64,000 nt of DNA, from the NCBI GenBank assembly GCA_029844215.1, contig CM056724.1, positions 84,897,093-84,961,092 on the forward strand, in the 5' to 3' direction. The DNA comes from Przewalskia tangutica. Taxonomy: Eukaryota > Streptophyta > Magnoliopsida > Solanales > Solanaceae. The position numbers and the translations under genes are program-made. Shown in pieces: positions 11,869 through 23,840 of the stretch; position 1 is the first letter of the stretch; each line of letters starts with the position of its first letter. The notes beneath the pieces were generated by a model. The model was not told the origin of the DNA. It ran no database searches and saw only the letters and a program-made list of their open reading frames with translations.

Positions 11869-14467
11869 TAACCGTAATATCAAGTCATATCTACTTTTCA
11901 AGACAAGTCACAATACCTTTTTAGAAATACAATTACCGGCTTCTAAATCAAATGACTTCTTTATTAAAAACCTTAAGCAATTGGTACCTTTAAAACAATT
12001 TGCCCTTCCTTAATACTAGTTATTCCTTGATTTCGTTATTAGAGAAAACCATTCTCTTATCCTTCCATAAAGCCGTTATAACCAACTTCCCATAAAGCCG
12101 TTATAACCCTTTATGGTTTTAGACAAACTCATTCCTTTATAACTAAGAGATTTATACATTCAAATCAATTCTCTTAACTTTCAAAATACTTCAAGTCTCT
12201 TAACTTTTAAGAAAACAAGTTTCAAAGTCTTAAAAGCTTCATACGTAAGCTCTTTTAAAATTAGTAACAAATCTTTGGTGCGTCGTGAATAAGTTATACT
12301 TATTTATAACGATCTTATTCAAGTAGCCATGATCTAGAAAATGTAATACAATTTTGTCTTATCTTAGCTTCTATGCAGATGGAGGATTTCTACTTGTTTT
12401 AACATAATGGATTGTCATTACATTTTCCTTTATTAACGCTGCAGTGGCTTGTTCGATACTTATTCTCATTAGTGCCGTAAATTAGCCAAAACAACTCGAC
12501 TCCTTTTTATTATAAAACCTTAGGCAATTGATGCCGTAAAATCAAGTTGCCTTTTTACATAGTCAAGTCATTTATCTTTCCATAAGGCAAATATAACTAA
12601 CTTCCCATAAAGCCGTTATATTCACTTTATACCTTAGCCATAAACAATTTCCTATCCAAGAGACTTATACGTTTAAAACGGGACAAGTATCACATACTTT
12701 AAAACTCTTCAAGTCCCTTAACTTTAAAATCAACTTAAGACATCCTTACTATTTTCAAAGAAGTGAGTTAATCTCTAACCCACCCGACTTGGCATTACAT
12801 AAAACAAGTAAAGAATATCATAGTTCAGACGTCTACCGTACTACATACGTGCAACTAGTCATGCTAAAAAGATAGGAAAAGTTCTACATAGAGTAAATCA
12901 CATAACTACCTCTTAAATTCTAAGAGTAGAAGGAAACATGAAATGATACCACAAGTATATTCCATACATAGGATCATGCCAAAGGAAGGAAGAGGTTCAC
13001 ATACCTCGCGACGATTATCGACACGTAGCAAAATGCTCCAAAGTACTTCAACCTTGGTAGCTATTCCACTCTCCCAGTAGGATACGCTATACTTAGTACT
13101 TCAACCTATAATGATCACAATATGTCCATTAACCTCTTACTTCAAACGTAGAATATTCTAAGTGCTAAGTCGCCAAATTCTACGGAAAATCGGACAGCAC
13201 TTCCTTTGTTTCTACTTACTTTGCCACCTTTTTCAAGGCCGAATACAATAACCAAACAGCCCCAATTGGCTCACAATTTCTATAAGGTACTCCAATACAA
13301 ATAAAAACTAAACAGCCCCAATTGGCTCACAATTTCTATAAGGTACTCCAATACAAATAAAAACTAAACAGCCCCAATTGGCTCACATTTTGGAAAGTAG
13401 TCCAATACAAATGAAAAAACAAACTAAAAGTCCAAATTCGGCCACCTTGAGTTCAACCTTACCAATTCTTATCAAATTTCCATTTCAATCCGAATTGGTA
13501 GCATAACATGATATCAAGTCGTATTTGATAAAATAAACCATAATCTTCAAGTAATTTAACATGCGACTATTCTAATAGACGATCAATTAGTAATCCAACT
13601 TAACATGGCTTACATTACATATCGGATTTCCAAGGCTAAAATCGATCCATAATCATTATAAACTTCTACATATCAACTTCATGCTAGCAACATGTAAAGC
13701 TAACAACAACAATAAATAATCTTGTAACACTTTCAAAGAACAAGATTATACCTCGACGATCCTTAATCCAAATTCCAATCCAAGTCGCTTCCTTAGTAGT
13801 TTAGAACCTCTCCAATACACTTCAATCCGCTTGTTGAGACCCTTAGCACCATACCAACAACTTTCCTTCAAACGTCCAATCCAAAACCTAGAAAGCCACT
13901 AGGTTTTCACTTTGCGACTAATACGTAAACTCTCTTTTTTCGGGATTTTTCTATTGAGATACACTTACATAACACTCATGAACCTTGGTTTAAAGTGTGG
14001 AGTTGAATGAACAAGAAACGAAAATTTTTCCTTCTTCCTAATGGTGAACCCGAGAGCTTATGCCTATGTTCATCCAATTTTTTGTAAATTTTTGCTAAGT
14101 GTTGGGCTCTCTCACACTACTAGTAGTATTATAAGGGACATGGAGGGTCAAGGTGTGGACAAATGGGTGATTTGGATGAAATCTTATAAAATATCAAGAC
14201 TTGGACCCTTTGACCTAGTCAACCTTCTCAAGCTTGACTACTAGCAAGACTAGTCTTCCAAACAAGGGTCAAATGACCATTGTGTCCATGATTCAATTCG
14301 TCCAAGACAACATAAGGGGGGTGACACATGTCGCCCTCCCATTCGTCACAATAATACGTTTTCCGACAATTCCATAATTCCGAGAAATTTTTACAAGTCT
14401 CAAATTTAACACTTGCGAGTTCTTACGTACGTTCTTAAAACATGTCCTGTAAATACGGGGTGTAACA
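11869..14467 (-). repeat. El-1 5' LTR, inner part after El-2
   Basis: Continues the LTR begun at 960 and ends CGGGGTGTAACA. It contains the palindrome at about 14316-14340, and a donor-like GAG/GTATAATC on the minus strand near 13755. No coding sequence seen. Confidence 0.8.
13255..13430. repeat. Tandem repeat of about 56 bp in El-1 LTR
   Basis: Three copies of a unit starting AAACAGCCCCAATTGGCTCAC; the last copy is shorter and divergent. The same array occurs in the El-5 LTRs (three copies near 39310-39460, two near 44170-44260). Confidence 0.9.
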
Positions 14468-16487
14468 GTTTTAGACCAACTCATTCCTTTTTATAACCAA
14501 GAGACTTCTACTTTTTGAAACCAAGTATTATATACTTTCAAATCAATTCTCTTAACTTTCAAAAATACAATTAGTCTCTTAACCTTTAGAACTCAAGTGA
14601 CTCCTTTTATTATAAAACCTTAGGCAATTAATGCCTTAAAATCAAGTCATTTATCCTTCCATAAAGCAAATATAACCAACTCCCCATAAAGTCGTTATAT
14701 TCACTTTATACCTTAGCCAAAATATAATTTCCTATCAAAGGGACTTATACGTTTAAAACGGAACAAGTATCACATACTTTAAAACTCTTCATGTCCCTTA
14801 ACTTAATAAAACTTAAGACATCCTTTATTCTTTCAAAGAAGTGAGTCAATCTCCTAACTCACCCGACTTGGCTATTTATAAAACTAGTAAAGGATATCAA
14901 AGTGTTGTACTTCTACCGTATTATATACGTGCAACTAGTCATGCTCAAAATATAGGAAAAGTTCTACATAGAGTAAATCACACAACTACCTCTTAACTTC
15001 TAAGAGTAGAAGGAAACATGAAATGATACCACATGTATATTCCATACATAGAATCATGCCAAAGGAAGGAAGAGGTTCACATACCTCGCAACGATTATCG
15101 ACAAGTAGCAAAATGCTCCAAAGTACTTCAACCTTGATAGCTATTCCACCCTCCAAGTAGGATACGCTATACTTAGTACCCCAACCTATAATGGTCACAA
15201 TACGTCCATTAACCTCTTACTTCAAACGTAGAATATTCTAAGTGCTAAGTCACTAAATTCTACGGAAAATCGGACATCACCTCCTTTGTTTCTACTCACT
15301 TTTCCACCTTTTTCAAGGCTGAATACAATAACCAAACACGCCACATTTAAGGCCCAAACAATGCAACCAACAATAGGGGATTACACGCCTACTAGACGTG
15401 TAAAATTCCGCCCCACAATAGATATCAAACTAACACAACTACTAGTCCAATTTCGGCCATATAGAGTACAACAATACCAAATCTTATCCAATTTCCATTT
15501 CAATCCAAATTGTTAGCATAACATGATATCAAGTCGCAATCGATTATAACTACTATAATCTTCAAGTAAGTAACATGCGACGATTTCTAATAAACGACCA
15601 ATTAGTAATCCAACTTCAAGTGGCTAATATAACATTTCGGATTTAAGCTACAAGCAATCCATAATACTTATGAACTTCAACATATCAACTTCATGCTAGC
15701 AACATGTAAAGCTAACAACAACAATATATATATAATCTTGTAACACTATTAAGAGACAAGATTATACCTCAACGAATCTCAATCCAACTCCAAATCCGAA
15801 GTCGTTTCCTTAGAAACTTAGAGCCTCTTCAAGACACTTCAATCCTCTACTTGAGACCATTAGAACCATACCAACAACTTCCCTTCAAACTTCCAATCCA
15901 AAACCTAGAAAGCAACTAGGTTTTCACTTTGCGACTAATCCGAAAACTATCTTTTTCCGAGATTTTTCTATTGAGATATGCTTAAAATACACTCATGAAC
16001 CTTGGTATAAAGTGTGGAGCTTAAATAACAAGAAACAAAATTTTGTTGTTGTTGAAGAGAGCAAACCCGAGAGCTATGTGTGAAGTTCTTCCAATTCTCT
16101 TGAAAATTTTCTAAGTGTTGGGCTCTCTCTTGCTACTAGTAGTATTATATAGTTACATGGAGGGTCAAGATGTGTACAAATGGGTGGCTAGGATGAGGTT
16201 CTCTTAAATATCAAGCTTGTGGTCCCATTGACCAAGTCAAAATTCTCAAGCTCTTCAAGTTGCAAGACTTGTCTTCCTAACAAGGGTCAAATGACCCTTG
16301 TGCCCATGAAATTTTCGTCCAAGACATCACTAAGGGGGGTGACACGTGTCGCCCTCCCATTCGTCACAATATTACGTTTTCCGACAATTCCATAATTCCG
16401 ATTTTTTTTTACAAGTCTCCAAATCTTAACACTTGTGAGTTCTTACGCACGTTCTTAAAACATGTCCTGTAAATATGGGGTGTAACA
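14468..16487 (-). repeat. El-3: LTR fragment of an antisense element, host of El-1
   Basis: It repeats the 12116-14467 part of El-1's LTR in the same orientation and ends GGGGTGTAACA at 16487. The palindrome is at about 16333-16358, a TATA-like TATTATATAG at about 16142, and the donor-like GAG/GTATAATC near 15768. The left remainder would lie outside the window, beyond El-1. Beyond 16487 the sequence switches to a sense-strand LTR (El-4). Whether this was a solo LTR or the end of a whole element cannot be told. Confidence 0.7.
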
Positions 16488-17470
16488 TATATACTCAGTG
16501 CGGGTCTAAAAGATCCATGCGGGTTCAATTCCCATGAGTAGGATTGCATAATGATTCTGAGGGCAGGTGTCCCTGATTTTGACATGACTTTTCTATTTTT
16601 GAAAATGTACAGTTTACTCTCATTACACCGAGTCCCACAAATGAGCCGAGTACATTATGTGATACACCAAGTCCCACAAATGGGTTGGGCACGTTATGCG
16701 ATACACCGAGTCCTTCACTAAAGGCTGGGTAGTATATAGAACAGTCTTTACCGTGTCCCTCACTAAAGGGTCGGGACATGTTACACTGATGATTTCACCG
16801 AGTCCCTCACTAAAGGGCCGAGATGCGTTATATGAAAACAGATACGATGACTCTCATTTTTATAAGATACAGTGGTACAATGGTACAGTGGTACAGTGAT
16901 ACAAGGTACAATTGGCTCTTAGTTTATATGGCACGGTAGGATCTGGTTTGATTTTTATACTTGTCCCTGTCATTCTTTTGTACAGTTATGATCTTGTTTA
17001 CTGTACTTCATGTTTACATACTTGGTACCTTGTTGTGCTGAAACCCTCCGGGGGGCTGCGTTCATGACCGCATGTATTAGGTACTCAGTTGGGTGATCCG
17101 TGAGCTTAGGATCCTTGGTTTTGGGATAGCTCCAATGTTTCGGAGCTTGTCATTTTGGTACATGTCTTCCATTATGGCTATGTATATTCAGGGGTACGGC
17201 GGGGCCTTATCCCATCATAGTTTACTGTCCAAACTCTTAGAGGTCTATTTTCATATGCGGGCTGGACTTGCGTGAGTTGTATATATGTTGTTGGCTAGTT
17301 GTACTACTGTGTTGTCGGGATGTTCCCGTTTATATATAGAGGCAGCCTCATCGGCTTGCCTGTTTTTATAACATGAGTTTCTTAGAGTTTCCGCTGATTT
17401 TATGTGATGTATGGGTAGAAGGATGCCCAGGTAGGGCACCAGTCGCGGGCCCGAGGTTTGGGTCGTGACA
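16488..17470 (+). repeat. El-4 5' LTR, 3' part
   Basis: Ends GTTTGGGTCGTGACA, next to the primer site. It carries a 16625-16830 array of about 40-60 bp units (ACACCGAGTCCC, ACTAAAGG), a short TACAGTGGTACAATGG-type microsatellite (16868-16912), and the 'ctgcgttcatg' and 'ggtacggcggggcc' blocks common to all LTRs here. El-8 is an inverted copy of the same family. Confidence 0.85.
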
Positions 17471-17474
17471 AGAG

Positions 17475-17487
17475 TGGTATCAGAGCA
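17475..17487 (+). other. Primer binding site of El-4
   Basis: TGGTATCAGAGCA, complementary to the 3' end of initiator tRNA-Met, 4 bp after the LTR end. Confidence 0.9.
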
Positions 17488-17676
17488 GTTAGTCCTCGGA
17501 ATGTATACAGACCGTGTGCAGTAGAGTCTTGGTTATCGGTGTGTTGTGCACCACACCCATAAACAGGAGGCTACATTACATTTAGCATTGGTTTCTATAC
17601 TTCTTACTCTAAGATCGTGCGATAGAGTTATGTTGTTAGTGTAGTCTCTCCTTAATGTATTATTGTCGTTGTAGTT

Positions 17677-17748
17677 ATGAGAAAGCGACAGCGGCCCAGA
17701 AGGGGAATATATGGACTTGGTATACAGTTTGGTAAAATTGTTGTATAG
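17677..17748 (+). pseudogene. gag initiation stub of El-4 (23 codons)
   Basis: The ATG follows GTAG/TT, the same acceptor-like AG/TTATG context as El-9 and El-10. The product starts MRKRQRPRRG: the DNA keeps 'gcccagaagggg', which matches the first codons of gag (AQKGK in intact copies) in a shifted frame, then enters the non-coding interior and stops. The stub marks where gag-pol was deleted while the leader was kept. Confidence 0.6.
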
Positions 17749-18233
17749 TTGGTATGATGATGTACATCTATACGGACATATTTATTAGGACCATGTGTGT
17801 GTTGCCTGAAATGATTATGGGTTATCGTGAGATGGTTAAGCTTTATAAATTGCTTGGAAGGTATGAGCAGTTTAATGAATCTTCATCAAGGTTATATATG
17901 TGCTAATTTGAAATAATTAGGAGGTGATGAGCTGTCTGAGAGGGTGATGAACCCTTAAGAGATTATGTTTAATTGACTTAATGGCATACCATGTTGTTAG
18001 ATTAAGTTGTGTTGTATGCTTAAGTGATATGTAATAATAATATTGGTATGGAGTAAATAAGGTTGTTATGATTGAGACAACATGATTTTGAGATTAAGAG
18101 GAGCTATCTTACCCGTATACGGGGAGAGATAATGTAAGTTTGGGATATGAAATACTTGAGGATCTTAGAATATGTGAAAATCGTTGAGCCCTTAGATAGG
18201 CAAGGTCTTCAAGAGTAAAGTATTTTATGTGTG
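17749..18233 (+). other. Non-coding interior of El-4, left part
   Basis: No gene seen. It aligns loosely with El-1's interior in inverted orientation and continues at 45319 after El-5. Confidence 0.7.
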
Positions 18234-18406
18234 TGTCACAACCCGACCCCGGGCCCGCGACTGATGCCCTACCTGGGCACCCTGTTCGGGTATACATCAG
18301 AGAATAGCAGCGGAACATACATGAAACTTATAACATAAATAACGAGAAATTAAACCACAGGTTAGCCGATAAGGCTACCTTCCTGGACACATATACATAT
18401 ACATAA
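18234..18406 (-). repeat. El-5 3' LTR, outer 173 bp
   Basis: Starts TGTCACAACCCG and matches 42310-42470 of the partner LTR. It stops at the El-6 insertion and resumes at 37612. Confidence 0.9.
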
Positions 18407-20827
18407 TGTCACGACCCGAACCCGGGCCCGTGATTGGTGCCTTACCCCGGGCACCCTAGTGATACAACATCAGAGAAAATCAGCGGAAATAAAAACATGA
18501 ACATGAATTAAGAGACATGATAAGTAAACAGGCCAACCAAAACAATGCCTTCAAGATATATACATAAATACGAACAGCTTATCCTTTTACGGACTCGCCC
18601 ACAACAGACTACATGCACCTCTAAGAAGTGACAACAACTATGACGGACAGGCCCCGCCATACCCCGAATGTACAAGAACCTGCTGCACTGTGGTAACATA
18701 CCAAAGATAAGCCTCAAGGAACTGAGCTTCCCAACATGTCAAATGTGATCCTATAAGCGGATCGGCCGATGTACCTTTACTCATGCAGATGAACGCAGCT
18801 TCAAGGAGGTCAGTACAACATGTACCAAGTATGTGAAACTATAAAATACTGTAAATGAAATCATAATAGTCTATATAAAGCAGGAGACATGTATGATAAC
18901 CAAACTACAGTTCACAACATAAAAGCAGTCATGTCAAGACAGGGACTTACACCCTCAAAGTCATCCCTCACGCCGTGGAACTCCTTCCTCAACGCCTGAT
19001 CTAGGTACAAATCATGTGATACGTATAATGTGTCTCACCCATCTTATGGACCCAATATAGAACCGTGTGGAATACATTCTGCTCATCCTATGAACCCAGA
19101 GTCGAGTGGATTACATTCCGGATGAACCGCAGAGTCAAGTGAAATACATTCGGATGAACCAGAGTCAAGTGAAATATATTCGGATGAACCGGTAGTCAAG
19201 TGAAATACATTCGGATGAACCTAGAGTCAAGTGAAATACATTCCTGATGAACCAGAGTCAAGTGAAATACATTCGGATGAACCGGTAGTTGAGTAGAACA
19301 CAATACTTGCACAACAAGGCTATCACACGTAACATGGTCAAGTTTCATAACAAAAGCATAGGCAAGTTATACACAACTCAAGGTACTTTCATTTTATGTC
19401 AAAGTCGGATTTTAACCTAAAGTACTACGTACGTAAATTCCTTTTAAGAGATTCATTCCTTTTCTAAAAGTCACCCGATACCCATAGTATATAAAAAAGA
19501 ATGTGTGACTTATATCTTTTAAGTAAACCAAAACAACTTTCATACTTTCCTTTTTTTTTAAGACCAAATTAAGGCAATACCATGCCTTCCTTTGGACCAA
19601 AGTACTTCTCTTTTAAAAGTCAAGTTACCGCATTAAAACAAATGATAAAACCCTTCTTTTGTTTTCATAAAGTCGTTATAACCAACTTCCCATAAAGTCA
19701 TTATAACACTTTATGTTTTAAACCATTTTAAGACAACACAATGCCTTTCTTTTCCTAAAAGTTCCGCTTGCCTAATTTCAATTACGCAAGTCTCTTTTAG
19801 AAAAGTTTCATAGTTCAATGTTTTAACCTCTTTTAAAACAATAGAGTAACATATGCCATAGGTGAGTAGGTTAATCTTGTTCATAATCAATCTTATTAAG
19901 CACCATGATCTAGAAAATGTAATATCATTTTGTCTCATCTTAGCTTCTATGCAGATGGAGGTTTCTCTCGGTTTTAATAATACTTAATTATTCAATCCAT
20001 TTTCCTTTATTAACGCCGCAGTGGTTTATTGATACACATTCGATTTCCAAATCAAGAAACATTATTCCTTTTAAAAACCAAGTACTCATTACTCACGAAT
20101 GAGGTTTCACACAAAATCCATATTAATTCATTTAAGTTAAGTCTCTTATCTCATAAGATCCAGTCTCTTAACTTTTGAAATTAATAAACCATTCATTTTA
20201 CCACCCTTAAGACGTTATACCTAACTTCCCATAAAGCTAGTATAACACTTATGTTTTAAAACAACCAAATACAGTTAACACATGTACGTCTACCGTACTA
20301 TATAGCTCACACATATCATGCTAGAAAAGATAGGAAGAGGTTCACATACCTCGCGACGATTATCGACTATTAGCAAAATGCTCCAAGTACCTCAAACCGT
20401 CGGCTACTCCTTAAGCTAAGTAGATCACGCCATACGTAGTACTTCAACCTATAGAGGCCACAAGGCGCCTATTAATATCCTAGATCTCAATGTAGAATAT
20501 TCTACAGAAAATTCGGCAGCACCTCCCCCCCCCCCCCAACAGCGTAAATCTCCTCCTCTATCGAGGCCGGCTACCAAGCCAACCAGGGGGGGGTTTGCAC
20601 GTCTGACCGGACGTGTAAAATTCTACTCATAGCAATACTACACAAGTCACTGTAATGCAGTCCTATGTAATTACAGTTCAGTTCACTTCTTAAAATTCAG
20701 GCTTAAGTCGCAAGACATTGCCGTAAGTATTATTCAGGCTTAAGTCGAAAGACATTGCCGCACAACTATGCTCAGTTCTATATATATAGTATTCTTAACT
20801 ATATACTCCTACAACATGTAATTTCCA
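18407..20827 (-). repeat. El-6 3' LTR, part before El-7
   Basis: Starts TGTCACGACCCGAACCC. It contains the GGATGAACC minisatellite (about 19060-19290), the conserved 'ctcgcgacgattatcg' block near 20350, and a 14-base C run near 20525. It ends at the TTCCA target site of El-7. Confidence 0.93.
19060..19290. repeat. Minisatellite in El-6 3' LTR
   Basis: About seven units of roughly 32 bp (CGGATGAACC, AGAGTCAAGTG, AAATACATT). The partner LTR has the same array at 34910-35125, with several units carrying CCGG and GGTAGTC variants. Confidence 0.9.
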
Positions 20828-23363
20828 TGTTATACCCCGTGGTTCGAACTGGACCGCGTCGTGGTCTCATTGCCGCGCGGCGAGGCCGCGGCGCCAAGGC
20901 GGGTGATTGTAGGGCCGCGGCGCCGGAAGTCAGGGCCGCGGCTCCGAAAGTACTGAGGGGTCGCTGAAGTTTCAGCGCCGGCCTCGGAAGGTGGCGCGCG
21001 CCGAAAGATCCAGGGTCCGCAGAGTTGCGCGCCGCGCCCGAAGTGGCCGCGCGCCGAGGCGGGAAATTTGGGCGGAAAAACTTAGAAAATCTGATTTGTG
21101 TTTTAAAAGAGGCCATGGGAGGGTGACAAGTGTCCCCCCCCATCTGATTTTCAGAATGCATGCAATATAATTGACCAAGGCTTGGTCACTTTTCCATCTT
21201 TCATCTTTACTCTCTCTCTCTCTCTCTCTCTCTCCAAGGCTTGAGCTCCCCCTTCTCTCTAAAACCTCAAGAGGTGTTCTAGCCTAAGAAAATCTGAAAA
21301 GTTAAAGGCAAGAAGGAAGCTTGTGACTAGCTTAGAAGTGCTATTGTGGTGGTGTTCTTGGAGTAAAGGCTAGCAAGGTGTTGGAATAAGTTTGGCTAAA
21401 ACTTAAGGTAACATTTCTTCTCTTGTAGTTGGTATTGGGTGTTGCATGTTTAATAGGAAGAACTTGTAGTTGGAAAAATGCACTTAGAGTAGTTGCATGT
21501 AAGAAATGGGGTTTGGTTATGAAAGAATTGGTTAGGGGGATCTTATGAGCATGTTGTTGCCTAAATACTACATTAGACTTGTTGGGTTAGTTGTTGTAAC
21601 TTGTGGGTTGATTTTTACACACCAAAATTTAGGTGTGTAATCCCCTTGGTGTTGGTTGGTTGTTGAGCCTTAAACATGGCATTTGAGCGTTAAAAATCGA
21701 CCTTGGAAAAGGTGGCAAAGTATGTAGAAACAAAGGAAACGCCCAATTTTCCGTAGGAATTGGTGACTTTAACTTGGAAAATTCTGCATTATAAATTAGA
21801 GCTTGATAAACGTATTGTGGCCATTTTAGGTTGACATACTACATGTAAATTGGACTTAGCTTGTGGATTGACCAAGAGGTATGTGGAGCTTTCCTATCTC
21901 TTGAGCATGATTAGTTGTACCTATGTAGTACGGTGAGACGACAAGATTTGGAAATCTTCGTTTGATATAAGTATTTGATACTTGCTTCAAAAAGAAAAGT
22001 AGAAAAATCCCTTGGACTTAAGGGAATGTGTTTTACTATTGTTTAACTCTAGTATAACGGCTTTATGGGGAGTTGGTTATATTAGTTTGTGGAAGTTTAA
22101 TGGAGAAAGGTTTTGATGATTTGAACTTGTGAAAGGAAAATGGTTTTAAGGCATGAAGTGCCTAAGGTTTTACAAGAAATGAAGTCACTTAATTTAGAAG
22201 CTTGAGATAGTTTTAAAAGGAAATGTGACTTGTTTTGAAAAGAAATCGTAACTTGATACTATGGTGATTAGTATCTTGGATTTTTTGTATAAAAAGAGTT
22301 ATTTCTTAAAAGGTTAGAGGTACATGATACTTGGGTTAAATCCCCGAATTTTTATTAAAAGACATGATCGTGCCTTAGGTATACTAAAATGAGAGGATGT
22401 ATTAATACTATTAATAAGAAGTTAGGTGATTCTTAACTTGCTTAAGTTATGATAGGCCGGTAGTGCTTATGTTGTGATGTGATAGGCCGGTAGTGCTTAT
22501 GTTATGTTTAATAGCCGGATGAGCTATGTTATATATATTTATATTATTACGGGTAAACCCCGGGTTATTATTTATGCCATGGATTTGCTACCCATGATGC
22601 GAGTGCGGCGCTTGTACTCATGCGGATCTGGACCATAGGATCCATGCGGGTGAAATAGTCCCATGCGGGTGAAATAGTCCTATGACGAGGCGGATGACCT
22701 CATGCGGGTCCACAGGACCTATGCGGGTGAAATAGTCCCAGGAGTAGGATTGCTTAATGATACTACGGGCGAGGTACCCTGTTTTGATCATGAGCCTCCT
22801 ATTTTTATGCTATAAAATGTATACTTGTTACTCTCATTATTAGTAAGGCACAGTGCAACATAATTTGGTTTTATCTATAACTTTAATGTATTTTGGACTT
22901 ATGATATTACTCTGATTTTCAGTTTTACATACTTGGTACGTTGTGTACTGACCCCCTTCCTCGGGGGCTGCGTTCATGCCGCAGGTAAGGGAAAGCAGGT
23001 GGTAGATCCTCGTTCCTAGGATCTTGTACTCAGGTGTCAGGAGCTCCATTTCTTCGGAGGCTCGACTTTTGGTATGGTTCTCCCTGGAGTCGTGGTTATT
23101 TTGTACATTCAGGGGCATGACGGGGCCCGGTCCCGTCCTAGTGTTATTCATTCTTAGAGGCCTGTAGTCTTGTCAGAACTTGGTTCGTTAAGGATGTAAC
23201 GTGTCGGTTTATGTACTTTTTGGTTAGACAGTTTGGGCTAGACTATTCTATATCTTAATGGTTGTTTATCTTGAGTTTACATTCCGCTGGTTTTCTCTGA
23301 TGTTGTGTCACTAGGGTGCCCGGGTTAAGGCACCGGTCACGGGTCCGGGTTCGGGTCGTGACA
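20828..23363 (+). repeat. El-7 5' LTR
   Basis: TGTTATACCCC to GTCGTGACA. A GC-rich, CpG-dense block spans 20850-21070. A 12-unit TC run is at 21211-21234 (7 units in the partner). The array at about 22600-22745 uses ATGCGGGTGAAATAGTCC units. The downstream part carries the 'ggggctgcgttcatgccgcag' block near 22965. Confidence 0.95.
21121..21407 (+). promoter_or_regulatory. Putative promoter and AUG-free leader of El-7
   Basis: GGGTGACAAGTGTCCCC at 21121-21137 is a degraded copy of the G-box-like palindrome. A weak AATATAA lies at 21165-21170. From there to a donor-like TTAAG/GTAACA at 21407/21408 I find no ATG; ATGs reappear right after. A matching acceptor TTTTTTTTCCTCAG ends at 23564, 6 bp before the gag ATG. 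Confidence 0.45.
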
Positions 23364-23367
23364 AAAG

Positions 23368-23380
23368 TGGTATCAGAGCA
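23368..23380 (+). other. Primer binding site of El-7
   Basis: TGGTATCAGAGCA, initiator-Met type, 4 bp past the LTR end. Confidence 0.93.
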
Positions 23381-23570
23381 GTTAATCCTCGGAAAGAGTC
23401 TACAGGCCGTATCTAGTAGAGTCTTGATTATCGATGTGTTGTGCACCACATCTATAATCAGGAGGCTGCAGGATATTTAGGATTTGTTCCCATTCTTTCA
23501 CTCTAAGATCGTGCAATAGAGCCGTGCTATAGGTTGAATTTCCTCAGCGATTTTTTTTCCTCAGACGCTT

Positions 23571-23840
23571 ATGTCTCCGCGCAAGACAACCGCAGCCCAG
23601 AAGGGCAAGGCAGTAGAGGGAACTACCAGTAGGGCACCGAGGGTCACGAGGCACGTGCCCGCCCTTACTGTGACGAGGTGTTTGACGGCGAAGTTCTACG
23701 ACGCCGCCAACCCCAAAGAGAGTCGAGGCGCAGCAGCGGATCGCCGAGACCGTACTGAGCCTCGATCCAGCGGCGGCAGAGGATATGGGCTACAAGGAGA
23801 TAGCCCGCCATCGCCGAGATCGTGGCCAAACAGAGGATAG
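23571..23840 (+). CDS. gag N-terminus of El-7 (frame 1 of 2)
   Basis: 89 codons. Residues 1-27 (MSPRKTTAAQKGKAVEG, SRAPRVTR) match the El-10 gag start (MPPRKATRAQKGKAAEG). After about residue 40 the correct coding moves to the next frame, where the DNA reads on through PPTPKRVEAQQRIAE to the large ORF. The ATG is chosen because it lies just after an acceptor-like AG and matches the starts in El-9 and El-10. Confidence 0.7.
   Translation: MSPRKTTAAQKGKAVEGTTSRAPRVTRHVPALTVTRCLTAKFYDAANPKESRGAAADRRDRTEPRSSGGRGYGLQGDSPPSPRSWPNRG

Larger units (their letters stand above)
1..14467 (-). mobile_element. El-1: antisense non-autonomous gypsy element, right part (interior and 5' LTR)
   Basis: Read on the minus strand this is a 5' LTR (14467 down to 960, interrupted by El-2), a primer site at 944-955, a gag stub at 771 and then a non-coding interior running off the left window edge; its 3' LTR is outside. 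The right border ends in the LTR terminus GTAACA at 14467. It sits inside an LTR of the same family (El-3): sequence right after the border, starting GTTTTAGACC, matches El-1's own sequence at 12116. No protease, RT or integrase remains, so it would need enzymes from a relative. Border and orientation are seen directly; the family is inferred. Confidence 0.8.

Noticed and set aside
12300..12480. Possible tRNA-like or cloverleaf segment around the TTAGCTTCTATGCAGATGG word
   Set aside because: The word recurs in several LTRs (for example 19945, 35780, 48450, 50290 inverted) as a shared LTR block; no A/B box pair or acceptor stem could be found.
20525..20538. Long C and G runs (20525, 36420, 45154, 49685) as G-quadruplex signals
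   Set aside because: Run length differs between LTR partners and looks like homopolymer length error or drift; no four-run G-quadruplex pattern is conserved.
20799..21161. A 120-codon minus-strand frame rich in Arg/Ala/Pro
   Set aside because: It overlies the CpG-rich start of the El-7 LTR, where GC-rich codons keep frames open by chance; no domain, and it is broken in the partner LTR.
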